From Candidatus Methylopumilus sp. (GTDB lineage Bacteria > Pseudomonadota > Gammaproteobacteria > Burkholderiales > Methylophilaceae), in NCBI GenBank assembly GCA_024640945.1, contig JAHEEA010000014.1, forward strand, positions 1-38,728: a stretch of DNA of 38,728 bases, written 5' to 3'. This document shows positions 27,376-36,135 of the stretch, piece after piece; the first letter of the stretch is position 1; every line of letters begins with the position of its first letter. Under the pieces are notes generated by a model. The model searched no databases. It saw only the letters and a list, made by a program, of their open reading frames with translations, and had not been told where the DNA came from. The position numbers and the translations under genes are program-made.

Positions 27376-27409
27376 ATTCTAACAAACCAACATGACAAAT
27401 TTATTAAAT
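27376..27409 (-). promoter_or_regulatory. Pho-like promoter of the outer-membrane protein gene
   Basis: On the minus strand: ATTTAAT (27409-27403), AAAT, TTGTCAT (27398-27392), exactly 10 bp, TAGAAT (27381-27376). The first unit is poor and the second good. The leader to the ATG at 27362 would be only about 7 bases. Confidence 0.4.
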
Positions 27410-27415
27410 GAAATT

Positions 27416-27449
27416 TAGTCATTTTGCTGTCACATGCCGCTATTAATAT
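27416..27449 (+). promoter_or_regulatory. Pho-type promoter reading into the small RNA
   Basis: TAGTCAT (27416-27422), TTTG, CTGTCAC (27427-27433), exactly 10 bp, TAATAT (27444-27449). It faces right, toward a region with no plus-strand gene but with a strong terminator about 60 bases on. It is back-to-back with the minus-strand Pho-like site at 27392-27409. Confidence 0.65.
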
Positions 27450-27455
27450 CGCCCC

Positions 27456-27519
27456 CATAAACTTTCTCCTAAAGTTTATGTACTTCCGTTTTTGGGCGCG
27501 TTAATCGCGCCCTTTTTTT
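27456..27519 (+). ncRNA. Candidate phosphate-starvation small RNA, about 64 nt
   Basis: The predicted start (6-7 bases after the -10) falls at 27456/27457, exactly where a perfect 10-bp stem begins (CATAAACTTT pairs with AAAGTTTATG, 27456-27465 and 27471-27480). The loop is CTCCT, an anti-Shine-Dalgarno sequence. After a 13-base linker comes a strong intrinsic terminator, GGGCGCG / CGCGCCC (27494-27500 and 27506-27512), loop TTAAT, then seven T (27513-27519). No plus-strand gene uses this terminator. An 8-codon frame (ATG 27478 to TAA 27502-27504) also exists but may be chance. Transcription is not demonstrated. Confidence 0.6.
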
Positions 27520-27580
27520 ATAAATTTTTCGGATGATACGTGGCCATTACACTTTAAAAAACAATTGAAAATACAGAATA

Positions 27581-27627
27581 AAAAAGCCAAGTAGGCTGCT
27601 TGGAATAAGCAACCTACTTGGCTTTTT
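27581..27627 (-). terminator. Terminator of lysS
   Basis: A perfect 15-bp stem, AAAAAGCCAAGTAGG / CCTACTTGGCTTTTT (27581-27595 and 27613-27627), extends inward through GCTT/AAGC to a loop of about 5 bases. The A run at one end gives the minus-strand U tract. Confidence 0.85.
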
Positions 27628-27640
27628 GTGAGTTTAAGAC

Positions 27641-29146
27641 TTAAGCTTCTTTACGAAGATGCGGGAATAAAATCACGTCACGAATACTTGGACTGTCTGT
27701 AAGCAACATCACTAAACGGTCAATCCCAATACCACAACCGCCTGTTGGTGGCATACCATACTCTAAAGCACGAATGAAATCGGCATCGTAATACATGGCT
27801 TCATCATCGCCGGCTTCTTTAGCCGCCACCTGCGCATGGAAACGTGCTGCCTGGTCTTCTGCATCATTGAGCTCAGAGAAGCCGTTAGCAATTTCACGAC
27901 CTGTGACAAACAATTCGAAACGTTCAGTGATTTCGGGATTTGCATCTGAAGCACGGGCCAAAGGTGAAACTTCAACTGGGTAATCAATAATATAGGTTGG
28001 TTCCCACAATTGGCTTTCGGCTGTTTCTTCAAACAAGGCCAATTGCAATGCTCCTAAACCAGCATGATCAAAAGCTTTTACACCAAACTTTAATAATTCA
28101 GTACGAATAAAATCACCATCCGCCAATTGTGAATCTGTATATTGCGGGGCATATTTCTTAATGGCGCCAACAATGGTCAAGCGTTGGAAAGGCTTGCTGA
28201 AGTCAACTTCGCGACCTTGATATTGCACGGTGGCTGTTCCACACGCAGCCATTGCCGCAGCACGAATACAGTTTTCGGTGTAGTCCATCAACCATTTATA
28301 ATCGGTATAAGTGGCGTAGAACTCCATCATGGTAAATTCAGGATTGTGCCTTACGCTAACGCCTTCATTACGGAAGTTACGATTAATTTCAAATACACGC
28401 TCAAAACCACCAACAATCAGACGCTTGAGATAAAGCTCAGGTGCAATACGCAAAGTCATTTGCATATCAAGCGCGTTATGGTGAGTGATAAAAGGCTTGG
28501 CAGAAGCACCGCCTGGAATTGGATGCAACATAGGCGTTTCTACTTCTAAGAATTCATTTTGCAACATGAATCCACGAATCGCTGAAACAATCTTGCTACG
28601 TGCAATAAAAGTATTACGCGTGTCTTCAGAAACAATCAAATCAACATAACGTTGACGATATTTAGTCTCTTGATCTGATAGACCATGAAACTTTTCAGGA
28701 AGTGGGCGCAATGATTTAGTGAGTAAACGTAGTTCGCTGACCTTAATTGATAGCTCACCAGTTTTAGTTTTAAATACGACCCCAACCGCGGCAACGATAT
28801 CTCCCAAATCCCAATGCTTGAATGAATCGTAAAGCTCTTCGCCAATATTATCTTTAGAGATAAACAACTGAACACGGCCGGTTTTGTCTTGTATCGTCGC
28901 GAAACTGGCTTTACCCATAACGCGCTTAAGCATCATACGACCAGCCACTTTTACAACGACAGCTTGTGTATCTAAAGTTTCATTTTCTTGCTCACCAAAT
29001 TGCGCATGTAAAGGTGCAGCAAAATGTTCTGGCTTAAAGTCATTAGGGAAAGCAACGCCCTTTTCACGAATGGCCTTCAGCTTCTCACGACGCTCAGCAA
29101 TGACGTGATTTTCGTCTTGTAATGGCGGATTTAAATGTTCACTCAC
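27641..29146 (-). CDS. lysS: Lysyl-tRNA synthetase, class II
   Basis: A 501-residue class IIb synthetase. An N-terminal OB-fold anticodon-binding domain (including [23 protein letters not shown]) precedes the catalytic core, with motif 2 ([20 protein letters not shown]) and motif 3 ([13 protein letters not shown]). Length and motifs match LysS. It starts 1 bp after the prfB stop, the common prfB-lysS arrangement, and ends at a long terminator hairpin. Confidence 0.96.
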   Translation of the reverse strand: MSEHLNPPLQDENHVIAERREKLKAIREKGVAFPNDFKPEHFAAPLHAQFGEQENETLDTQAVVVKVAGRMMLKRVMGKASFATIQDKTGRVQLFISKDNIGEELYDSFKHWDLGDIVAAVGVVFKTKTGELSIKVSELRLLTKSLRPLPEKFHGLSDQETKYRQRYVDLIVSEDTRNTFIARSKIVSAIRGFMLQNEFLEVETPMLHPIPGGASAKPFITHHNALDMQMTLRIAPELYLKRLIVGGFERVFEINRNFRNEGVSVRHNPEFTMMEFYATYTDYKWLMDYTENCIRAAAMAACGTATVQYQGREVDFSKPFQRLTIVGAIKKYAPQYTDSQLADGDFIRTELLKFGVKAFDHAGLGALQLALFEETAESQLWEPTYIIDYPVEVSPLARASDANPEITERFELFVTGREIANGFSELNDAEDQAARFHAQVAAKEAGDDEAMYYDADFIRALEYGMPPTGGCGIGIDRLVMLLTDSPSIRDVILFPHLRKEA

Positions 29147-29147
29147 G

Positions 29148-30252
29148 CTAAACTCCCTGCTTTAAGCTTTCAGATATAAATGGATCAAGGTCGCCATCAA
29201 GCACCCCTTGTGTATTGCCAACTTCAACGCTCGTCCGTAAATCCTTAATACGAGATTGATCTAGCACATAACTACGAATTTGATGTCCCCAGCCGATGTC
29301 TGTTTTAGCATCTTCCAAGGCTTGTTTTTCTTCATTTCGTTTATTTAACTCTAGCGCATATAGCTGCGCTTTCAACATATTCATTGCTTCAGCTTTATTA
29401 CGATGTTGCGATCTATCGTTTTGACACTGAACAACGGTATTCGTTGGAATATGCGTAATTCGCACAGCAGAGTCAGTTTTATTAATATGCTGACCACCTG
29501 CACCACTCGCACGATAGGTATCAATCCGCAAATCGGCAGGATTAATATCTACTTCAATAGAGTCATCAATCTCCGGAAATACTTGCACGCTGGCAAAAGA
29601 AGTATGGCGACGATTACCAGAATCAAACGGTGACTTGCGCACTAAGCGATGCACCCCAGACTCTGTGCGTAAAAAACCGTAAGCATATTCACCTGAAATT
29701 TTAAGTGAGGCACTTTTAATCCCAGCAATATCGCCTTCGGATTCTTCCATGACTTCAACTTTAAAGCCCTTACGCTCGCAGTACCTTAAATACATCCTTA
29801 GCAGCATTGACGCCCAATCTTGCGCTTCAGTACCACCACTGCCTGACTGAAAGTCCATAAAGCAGTTATTAGGATCCATGGGGTTAGAGAACATACGGCG
29901 GAATTCTAAGGCTTCAACTTGCTGTGACAGAGCTAGGCTATCTGCTTCAATACTTATTAGGGTGGCATCGTCGTTTTCTTCGCGTGCCATTTCAAATAAC
30001 TCAGTTGCGTCGCTGAGACCTTGATTAATGTCTACTAGATTTTTGACAAGCGCTTCCAACTCACGACGCTCTTTACCGAGTTTTTGCGAGCGTTCGTTAT
30101 CGTTCCAAACACTAGGGTCTTCTAAAAGCTGACTTACCTCTTCTAGACGTTGTTGTTTGTTCTCAAAGTCAAAGATACCCCCTAAGCGCGTGTTGGCGCT
30201 CCGAAAGGTCGGCAAGTCGATTGCCAATTTGATTGAGTTGTTCCGCTTCCAT
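29148..30252 (-). CDS. prfB: Peptide chain release factor 2, with programmed +1 frameshift
   Basis: RF2 releases peptides at UGA and UAA. The gene is in two overlapping frames. From ATG at 30252, 27 codons run to an in-frame TGA (30171-30169); skipping the T at 30171 joins the long frame at GAC (D28), giving 367 residues. The shift region reads AGGGGGTATCTTTGAC, the same elements as E. coli prfB. The stop-recognition tripeptide SPF is near residues 207-209 and the catalytic GGQ near 252-254. Annotating only the long frame would give a false start at 30227. Expression is autoregulated by RF2 level. Confidence 0.95.
30168..30184 (-). promoter_or_regulatory. prfB programmed +1 frameshift signal
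   Basis: On the minus strand a Shine-Dalgarno-like AGGGGG lies 3 bases before the slippery CTT, which is followed by TGA and C. All elements needed for high-efficiency +1 slippage are present. Confidence 0.92.
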
Positions 30253-30300
30253 GACTTAGATCACTTTAGTTAATTCGTGAGTTAATTCTTCAAAGCGAAA

Positions 30301-30306
30301 ATTATA
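30301..30306 (-). promoter_or_regulatory. Consensus -10 element of the prfB-lysS operon
   Basis: TATAAT on the minus strand, preceded directly by TG, about 50 bases before the prfB ATG. No good -35 is seen. A direct repeat CTTTCGTG occurs twice just upstream. Confidence 0.5.
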
Positions 30307-30395
30307 CACGAAAGCCACCCACGAAAGCTAAGCACAGCAAGCTTATAGAGCAGGGAAAGAATCATTCATTCAACTTAAAATTTGTTTCGCAAAAA

Positions 30396-30429
30396 TTGTC
30401 ACAAAAATGTAATATTCAGACACTAATAT
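30396..30429 (+). promoter_or_regulatory. Pho-type promoter of pstS
   Basis: TTGTCAC (30396-30402), AAAA, ATGTAAT (30407-30413), exactly 10 bp, TAATAT (30424-30429). The leader is about 50 bases and ends with CGGAGG before the ATG at 30487. Confidence 0.8.
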
Positions 30430-30486
30430 TCATTGCATATTTTGCGGTCAATTTAAGGCAAATATCGATTTTTCAACGGAGGCTAT

Positions 30487-31470
30487 ATGCAAACCAAGTT
30501 TATTAAAGCAATCAGCGTTGCAACACTAGTTGCGGCTACATTCTCAGCAAATGCTGCAGAAAAGATTATCAAGATTGACGGCTCTTCAACTGTTTACCCA
30601 ATTACTGAGGCGGTAGCTGAAGAATTCCAAAAAGCACAAAAAGTTAAAGTAACTGTTGGTGAATCTGGCACTGGTGGCGGCTTCAAAAAGTTCTGCCGTG
30701 GTGAAACTGACATCTCAGATGCATCACGCCCTATCTCACAAAAAGAAATTGATGCTTGTAAAGAAGCTGGTATCCAATACATTGAGTTACCAATTGCTTA
30801 CGATGCATTAACAGTGGTTGTTAACTCAAAAAATGACTGGATCAAAAGCATTTCAGTTGATGAATTAAAGAAAATCTGGGCACCAGGTTCTAGCGTTAAA
30901 AACTGGAAACAAGTTAATAGCGCTTACCCAGACAAAGCAATGCCATTATTTGGCCCAGGGACGGCATCTGGTACTTTTGATTACTTCACTGAAGCAGTGA
31001 ACGGCAAATCAAAAGCAAGTCGCTCTGATTACACTCCATCAGAAGATGACAACGTCCTAGTTCAAGGTGTGTCGAGCAACGTTGGTGGTATGGCTTACTT
31101 TGGTTACGCTTACTACGAAGAAAATAAAGACAAATTACGTGCGTTGCCAATTGCTGCAAAAGCTGGCGCAACTCCTGTGATGCCTTCTCCTGAGGCTGTA
31201 ATGGCTGGCACATACCAACCGCTAGCTCGCCCATTATTTATTTATGTAAATGCAACTGCAGCTGCATTCAAACCAGAAGTTAAAGCTTTCGTTAACTTCT
31301 ACTTAGAAAATGCACCAAAATTAGTGAAAGAAGTGAAATACGTTCCACTTCCTGCAGCTGATTACGCAGCAGTAACAGAACACTTTAAAGCAATGAAGCC
31401 AGGTTCTGGTTTTAATGGCACACCTGAAGTAGGTGTTAAAATTACTGATTTAATCAAACGAATCAAGTAA
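30487..31470 (+). CDS. pstS: Periplasmic phosphate-binding protein PstS
   Basis: A 327-residue solute-binding protein with a signal peptide cleaved near SANAAEK. Phosphate-contact motifs are visible: [36 protein letters not shown] and [12 protein letters not shown]. It feeds phosphate to PstCA. GGAGG precedes the start. A GC-rich hairpin and a long inverted repeat follow, separating it from pstC by 152 bp, which probably makes pstS mRNA more abundant than the rest of the operon. The family has about this length; longer forms also exist. Confidence 0.95.
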   Translation: MQTKFIKAISVATLVAATFSANAAEKIIKIDGSSTVYPITEAVAEEFQKAQKVKVTVGESGTGGGFKKFCRGETDISDASRPISQKEIDACKEAGIQYIELPIAYDALTVVVNSKNDWIKSISVDELKKIWAPGSSVKNWKQVNSAYPDKAMPLFGPGTASGTFDYFTEAVNGKSKASRSDYTPSEDDNVLVQGVSSNVGGMAYFGYAYYEENKDKLRALPIAAKAGATPVMPSPEAVMAGTYQPLARPLFIYVNATAAAFKPEVKAFVNFYLENAPKLVKEVKYVPLPAADYAAVTEHFKAMKPGSGFNGTPEVGVKITDLIKRIK

Positions 31471-31483
31471 TAAGCTCTTGATT

Positions 31484-31503
31484 GGGGCGGGTTATTCCGC
31501 CCC
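31484..31503 (+). terminator. Stem-loop after pstS (attenuating or mRNA-stabilising)
   Basis: GGGGCGG / CCGCCCC (31484-31490 and 31497-31503) with loop GTTATT. Only a weak ATTTGTT follows, so partial read-through into pstC is expected. Confidence 0.6.
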
Positions 31504-31553
31504 ATTTGTTACTTCATTTTCTGACTAACCATCAATGAGTGAAGTAACAAATG
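31503..31553. repeat. 14-bp perfect inverted repeat in the pstS-pstC gap
   Basis: CATTTGTTACTTCA (31503-31516) and TGAAGTAACAAATG (31540-31553) are exact complements separated by 23 bases. It directly abuts the GC-rich stem-loop. It could be a second RNA hairpin protecting the pstS 3' end, or a DNA site. Confidence 0.6.
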
Positions 31554-31622
31554 TATTAAGTTCTGCTTTAAGGCTTATTCCAGTCTCGTTTATTTCCGCT
31601 ACAATGCGAAAGTCTTATTTTT

Positions 31623-32570
31623 ATGAATACGTCGTCTAAAGTGCACAATAAAAATTCAGAATCATCGATAAGCCCTCGCTTAGCTAAGAATATTCGACGC
31701 AATGTAAAAGAGCGTGTTATTGAATTTATTTTAATGCTCGCGGCGTTGTCAGCTGTTGCTACGACATTCGCGATCGTGACAATTTTGGTTGTTGAATCAC
31801 TAGGTTTCTTTAAAACCGTTTCAATTATTGATTTCTTTACAGATACGCAATGGACACCGTTATTTGAAGATGCGCATTACGGCATCATGCCCCTAGTTGC
31901 CGGCACACTTACCACCTCATTTATCGCACTTTCAGTAGCCATCCCAGTTGGAACAATTGGTGCAATCTACCTTTCAGAGTTTGCATCACACAAAACCCGT
32001 GAAATCGTTAAACCAATTCTAGAATTGCTAGTAGGCGTTCCAACCGTAGTGTTTGGTTACTTTGCATTATTCTTTGTAACACCAATGCTACAACACATAT
32101 TTCCAGAACTTCCAGGCTTCAATATGCTTGGCCCTGGTATTGTGATGGGCGTCATGATTGTTCCTTACATCAGCTCTGTCGCTGAAGATGCAATGCGCGC
32201 TGTACCGATGAGTATGCGTGAAGGATCTTATGCTATGGGAGCAACACGTTTTCAAACAGCTATTCGCGTTGTGACACCTGCAGCAGTATCTGGGATCGTA
32301 GCTGCGTATATTCTGGGCATTTCACGCGCAGTCGGTGAAACCATGGTTGTAGCAGTAGCTGCCGGCCAACAACCAAACCTGACTTTTAATCCAATGGAAA
32401 GTGCTGCCACGATTACTGCGTACATCGTTCAAGTAGCCTTAGGTGATTTGCCACACGGCAGCATTGGTTATCAAAGTATCTTTGCAGCCGGCTTAGTACT
32501 GATGGTGATGACCTTAGGCTTCAATATCCTAGGTCACATGGTTCGTAAGAAATACCGTGAAAACTACTAA
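31623..32570 (+). CDS. pstC: Phosphate ABC transporter permease PstC
   Basis: A 315-residue inner-membrane permease with about six hydrophobic segments. It has the EAA-type loop MSMREGSYAMGATRFQTAIRVV and the ISRAVGETMVVAVAAGQQPN region typical of PstC. It forms the channel with PstA. A TACAAT hexamer at 31600-31605 could be an internal -10 for pstCAB. No clear Shine-Dalgarno precedes the ATG. Confidence 0.94.
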   Translation: MNTSSKVHNKNSESSISPRLAKNIRRNVKERVIEFILMLAALSAVATTFAIVTILVVESLGFFKTVSIIDFFTDTQWTPLFEDAHYGIMPLVAGTLTTSFIALSVAIPVGTIGAIYLSEFASHKTREIVKPILELLVGVPTVVFGYFALFFVTPMLQHIFPELPGFNMLGPGIVMGVMIVPYISSVAEDAMRAVPMSMREGSYAMGATRFQTAIRVVTPAAVSGIVAAYILGISRAVGETMVVAVAAGQQPNLTFNPMESAATITAYIVQVALGDLPHGSIGYQSIFAAGLVLMVMTLGFNILGHMVRKKYRENY

Positions 32571-32592
32571 ACAAATTTAATCGAGCACCATT

Positions 32593-33543
32593 ATGGCTAT
32601 CAAAACCGATATGAAAGTTTCAGCGATTCAAAATCTTGCAGAAGTGCGCGCAATGATTAAGCGACATAAAGCGAATGATTATATCTTCGCAATCATCGGC
32701 CTAATCGCTTTAATGCTTGGCCTTCTTACACTACTCACATTGTTTGTAGATTTGCTATATGACGGTAGCTCACGTTTCAATCTGCAGTTTCTTAGCGACT
32801 TCCCTTCTCGTCGTGCTGAACATGCAGGTTTACTTTCAGCATGGGTAGGCTCTGCCTTAGTTATGACAGTAACATTTATTGCTGCTGTTCCGATGGGTGT
32901 TGCTGCGGGGCTGTACTTAGAAGAATACGCCCCAAAAAACTGGTTTTCTGACTTAATTGAAATTAACGTTTCTAATTTGGCAGGAGTTCCATCAATTGTT
33001 TATGGGTTACTAGCACTTGGTTTATTCGTTTATGCATTAGGATTTGGTCAAAGTATTTTGACTGCAGGTTTAACTTTAGGTCTATTGATTCTTCCAATCG
33101 TGATTGTTTCAACACGAGAAGCAATTCGCGCCATTCCTGTAGCAATTCGTGAGGCAGCTTACGCGGTAGGTGCAACAAAGTGGCAGGTTGTTTATGACCA
33201 TGTACTTAAGTACTCATATGGCGGTATTTTAACTGGCATTATTATTGGCATGGCACGTGCACTTGGTGAAACAGCGCCAATTATTACCATTGGCGCCCTG
33301 ACATTTATTGCGTTCTTACCTCCTTCACCAGTAACTTTAGAACCGCCTTTCTTGAACTTTGAATGGCTGAGTTCTGGCTTCACTGTGATGCCAATTCAAA
33401 TGTTTAACTGGCTATCTCGTCCAGACCATGCATTCCATGTGAATGCAGCGGCAACCGGCGCAATCATTATTTTGGTAACATTATTAATGAATGGCACAGC
33501 CATCTATTTACGCTACAAGATTCGTAAGAATATTAAGTGGTAA
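32593..33543 (+). CDS. pstA: Phosphate ABC transporter permease PstA
   Basis: A 316-residue inner-membrane permease with about six membrane spans. It has the EAA loop VAIREAAYAVGATKWQVVYDHVL and the GMARALGETAPIITIGA segment typical of PstA. It starts 22 bp after pstC and pstB follows after 46 bp. Confidence 0.94.
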   Translation: MAIKTDMKVSAIQNLAEVRAMIKRHKANDYIFAIIGLIALMLGLLTLLTLFVDLLYDGSSRFNLQFLSDFPSRRAEHAGLLSAWVGSALVMTVTFIAAVPMGVAAGLYLEEYAPKNWFSDLIEINVSNLAGVPSIVYGLLALGLFVYALGFGQSILTAGLTLGLLILPIVIVSTREAIRAIPVAIREAAYAVGATKWQVVYDHVLKYSYGGILTGIIIGMARALGETAPIITIGALTFIAFLPPSPVTLEPPFLNFEWLSSGFTVMPIQMFNWLSRPDHAFHVNAAATGAIIILVTLLMNGTAIYLRYKIRKNIKW

Positions 33544-33589
33544 TCATCCGAGTTTAAGCACGACAACTATTTAATTCATTGGTGAAAAC

Positions 33590-34375
33590 ATGCATACGTT
33601 AAATTCAACAACTCCAATCAAAGCCGAAGCGCGTAATTTGAATTTTTATTACAGCAACGGCACGAAAGCGCTTAAAGACATTAGCATGCCTTTGCACGAG
33701 AAAAAAATTACTGCGCTGATTGGACCCTCAGGCTGTGGAAAATCAACGTTCTTGCGTTGCTTTAACCGTATGCATGACCTATATCCAGGTAATAAATATG
33801 AAGGTGAAATTATTATGCATCCTGACAACACCAATGTGTTGGCAGACGGTGTAGATCCAATTGAAGTACGTATGCGCATCAGTATGGTTTTCCAAAAGCC
33901 GAATCCGTTCCCTAAATCCATCTACGAAAACGTTGCTTATGGCCTGCGCGTTCGCGGTGAAACAAATAAACGCGTAGTGGATGATAAAGTTGAAGAAGCC
34001 TTAAAGGGTGCAGCAATCTGGGATGAAGTTAAAAACCGTCTTAATGATTTAGCGTTTAATCTTTCAGGCGGCCAACAACAACGTCTATGTATTGCACGTG
34101 CTTTAGCAACAGATCCTGAGATTATGTTATTCGATGAACCGACCTCTGCTCTTGATCCAATTGCAACAGCAAACATTGAAGAGTTAATGTCTGAACTACG
34201 TAACAAGCTCACAATCCTTGTAGTCACTCATAACATGCAACAAGCAGCTCGGGTTTCTGATTACACGGCTTATATGTATTTAGGTGAAATGATGGAATAT
34301 GGCGACACCGACACCATCTTTACAAACCCAACACGTAAAGAAACTGAAGATTACATTACAGGTAAGTTCGGCTAA
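33590..34375 (+). CDS. pstB: Phosphate ABC transporter ATP-binding protein PstB
   Basis: A 261-residue ABC ATPase. Walker A is GPSGCGKST (45-53), the signature LSGGQQQR (158-165) and Walker B IMLFDEPT (178-185), followed by the H-loop VVTHNMQQA. It powers PstSCA. No phoU, phoB or phoR follows; the operon ends at a terminator 29 bp after the stop. Confidence 0.96.
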   Translation: MHTLNSTTPIKAEARNLNFYYSNGTKALKDISMPLHEKKITALIGPSGCGKSTFLRCFNRMHDLYPGNKYEGEIIMHPDNTNVLADGVDPIEVRMRISMVFQKPNPFPKSIYENVAYGLRVRGETNKRVVDDKVEEALKGAAIWDEVKNRLNDLAFNLSGGQQQRLCIARALATDPEIMLFDEPTSALDPIATANIEELMSELRNKLTILVVTHNMQQAARVSDYTAYMYLGEMMEYGDTDTIFTNPTRKETEDYITGKFG

Positions 34376-34403
34376 TCATAAACAGACGAATAGATCGACC
34401 AAT

Positions 34404-34430
34404 AAAAAAGCTGGCATTGCCAGCTTTTTT
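34404..34430. terminator. Bidirectional terminator between pstB and the glycosyltransferase gene
   Basis: Stem GCTGGC / GCCAGC (34410-34415 and 34419-34424) with loop ATT, flanked by six A and six T. Confidence 0.88.
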
Positions 34431-34452
34431 ATTTCTAGTACAAAACACCTAC

Positions 34453-35610
34453 CTATTCCTTAGGCATTATTTCTTTATAAAAGGCTATCATACGCTCAGC
34501 TTGCGCTTTATCTGTCCAACGTGTTTTAGCGTAGTTAAGGGCAGCTTTACCTAGCTTTGCTCTAAGCTTAGCGTCACTCAACAAAACATTTACTTTATCA
34601 GCAAAAATAAACTCATCATGCGGGGCAATCATGGCACCCTCACCTTCGATCAATATAGACTTGGTACCTAACTCAGCAATCGCTACTACAGGCTTCGCCT
34701 GAGCCATCGCTTCAAGTAGCACCAATCCTTGCGTTTCACTCAGCGAAGAAAATACAAATACATCCGCACTGGCATAGCAATCATTAAGCTCGGTGTTTCT
34801 ATCCATATAACCGATGAATTTAACATGATACTCGAGGTTAAGTGTTTTAGTTAAAGCATGAAGACTAGCTTCAGCTGGACCCTCACCTGCAATAATCAAT
34901 AATGCATCAGGCTGATGTTTGATGAGCTCAGTCCACATGCGTAATAAGAAGCCGATATTCTTTTCAAAAGCTACACGACCAACAAATAGGCCTACGGGCC
35001 TGTTTTTATCAATTCCATGTTTCTTTCTAAATTCAGCACCATTTGATTTATTGAAGCTATGTGCTTGCAAACCAGTAGGTACAACTTCTGCTTTTGATTT
35101 AACACCATATTCACGCAGAACATCCAACATAGGCTGTGAAGGTGCAACAATTGCATCAACCGCGTTACATTGGCGCTTAGAAATAAAGCGGGCTATACCG
35201 CGTGCAATCTTCTTGGGAATGATAGGTAGGTAAAGATGAAGGTAGTCTTCAAAGAATGTGTGATAGGTTTCAACACTGGGTACATTCAACAGATGTGCAA
35301 GTTTCAAACCTAAATAATGTGCAACAAATGGCGTATGGATATGAACAATGTCGTAATTTTCTTGGCGCAGCTCACTTAATCGATCAACAGCCGCACCATA
35401 CTTCATTAATTTATCTTCGGGATCAAAATAGATTTTTCTAGCAGGAATTCGCTTAATCCAAGCTTCATCTGGAGTCTTAACCCCATATTCAGGAGCAATC
35501 AAATGTACTGTATGCCCCATCGCTTGCATCTGAGCAACAAAAGTACGAATTGAAGTAGAAACCCCGTTGATACGCGGGAAGTAAACATCAGAAACAAATA
35601 ATATTTTCAA
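34453..35610 (-). CDS. GT4-family glycosyltransferase, probable glycolipid synthase
   Basis: A 385-residue GT-B fold enzyme. The N-terminal glycine loop is in YFPRINGVSTS (G16). The donor-site arginine and lysine are in GRVAFEKN (R212, K217), and the E-x7-E motif is E292/E300 (SETQGLVLLE). It resembles PimB/SQD2/Agt-type lipid glycosyltransferases. Family members add a hexose to diacylglycerol or a related lipid; the acceptor here is inferred from the lipid genes beside it. The start is TTG at 35610 with AAAGG seven bases upstream. A Pho-type promoter precedes it. Confidence 0.85.
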   Translation of the reverse strand: MKILFVSDVYFPRINGVSTSIRTFVAQMQAMGHTVHLIAPEYGVKTPDEAWIKRIPARKIYFDPEDKLMKYGAAVDRLSELRQENYDIVHIHTPFVAHYLGLKLAHLLNVPSVETYHTFFEDYLHLYLPIIPKKIARGIARFISKRQCNAVDAIVAPSQPMLDVLREYGVKSKAEVVPTGLQAHSFNKSNGAEFRKKHGIDKNRPVGLFVGRVAFEKNIGFLLRMWTELIKHQPDALLIIAGEGPAEASLHALTKTLNLEYHVKFIGYMDRNTELNDCYASADVFVFSSLSETQGLVLLEAMAQAKPVVAIAELGTKSILIEGEGAMIAPHDEFIFADKVNVLLSDAKLRAKLGKAALNYAKTRWTDKAQAERMIAFYKEIMPKE

Positions 35611-35642
35611 TTGACGGCCTTTGTATTGACGCCGCGAATTGC

Positions 35643-35670
35643 GGTCGCTAACAATTGAATATTAGCGACC
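35643..35670. repeat. 9-bp inverted repeat at the glycosyltransferase promoter
   Basis: GGTCGCTAA (35643-35651) and TTAGCGACC (35662-35670), 10 bases apart. It covers the predicted -10 and the start point, so it is placed like a repressor operator. Confidence 0.55.
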
Positions 35671-35692
35671 ATTTGTGACACTTATATGAAAT
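35659..35692 (-). promoter_or_regulatory. Pho-type promoter of the glycosyltransferase gene
   Basis: On the minus strand: ATTTCAT (35692-35686), ATAA, GTGTCAC (35681-35675), exactly 10 bp, TAATAT (35664-35659). Eleven of 14 unit bases match. The leader is about 40 bases. Confidence 0.65.
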
Positions 35693-35707
35693 GTCACAAA
35701 TAAGTCA

Positions 35708-36076
35708 TTATCCAAATAGCACAAGGCCCCAGACAATTACTAAATTAATTAAACTTAACAACACAGCAGCACTGCCAATATCTTTGGCACGCTTTGCAAG
35801 CAAATGGTGATCTAAAGAAATTCTATCTACCGTTGCCTCTACTGATGAATTCAGCAACTCAACAATAATCACTAAAAATACGCAGGCAATCATCAAAGCG
35901 CGATCTATAGAGCTATGTCCTAGATATATCGCCAATGGAATAAGCAGGAGTGCCAAGCGCACTTCTTGTCTAAATGCATCTTCATTCTTATGTGCAGCTG
36001 CTAGACCTTCCATCGAATATCCAAAAGCATTAATTAATCGACGTAATCCTGTTTTACCTTTAAATGGACTTTCCAT
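35708..36076 (-). CDS. dgkA: Diacylglycerol kinase (membrane type)
   Basis: A 122-residue integral membrane kinase with three hydrophobic helices. It has the catalytic surface ELLNSSVEATVDR (residues near 73-85) and the KRAKDIGSAAVLL motif of DgkA. It phosphorylates diacylglycerol to phosphatidic acid, recycling lipid backbones. The end of the gene abuts the Pho box of the glycosyltransferase downstream. Its own promoter probably uses TATACT on the minus strand at 36123-36118 and overlaps a palindrome at 36136-36152. Confidence 0.93.
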   Translation of the reverse strand: MESPFKGKTGLRRLINAFGYSMEGLAAAHKNEDAFRQEVRLALLLIPLAIYLGHSSIDRALMIACVFLVIIVELLNSSVEATVDRISLDHHLLAKRAKDIGSAAVLLSLINLVIVWGLVLFG

Positions 36077-36135
36077 AATGTTCCTTAAAGTAGCATCTTA
36101 AAAATTAATTTGCAGCGAGTATATCAAACATCTGA

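Noticed and set aside
27478-27504. Eight-codon frame inside the candidate small RNA, ending in the terminator loop
   Set aside because: No Shine-Dalgarno and very short; could be a leader peptide but chance is more likely. Kept only as a remark.
30180-30227. Conventional start for prfB within the long frame
   Set aside because: The complete frameshift signal and the upstream 27 codons match RF2; the start at 30227 is an artefact of the shift.
35691-35708. Plus-strand Pho-like site ATGTCAC-AAAT-AAGTCAT beside dgkA
   Set aside because: No -10-like hexamer follows at 10 bp and it faces into the 3' end of dgkA. It probably reflects the inverted-repeat nature of the adjacent minus-strand site, although it might help recruit PhoB.
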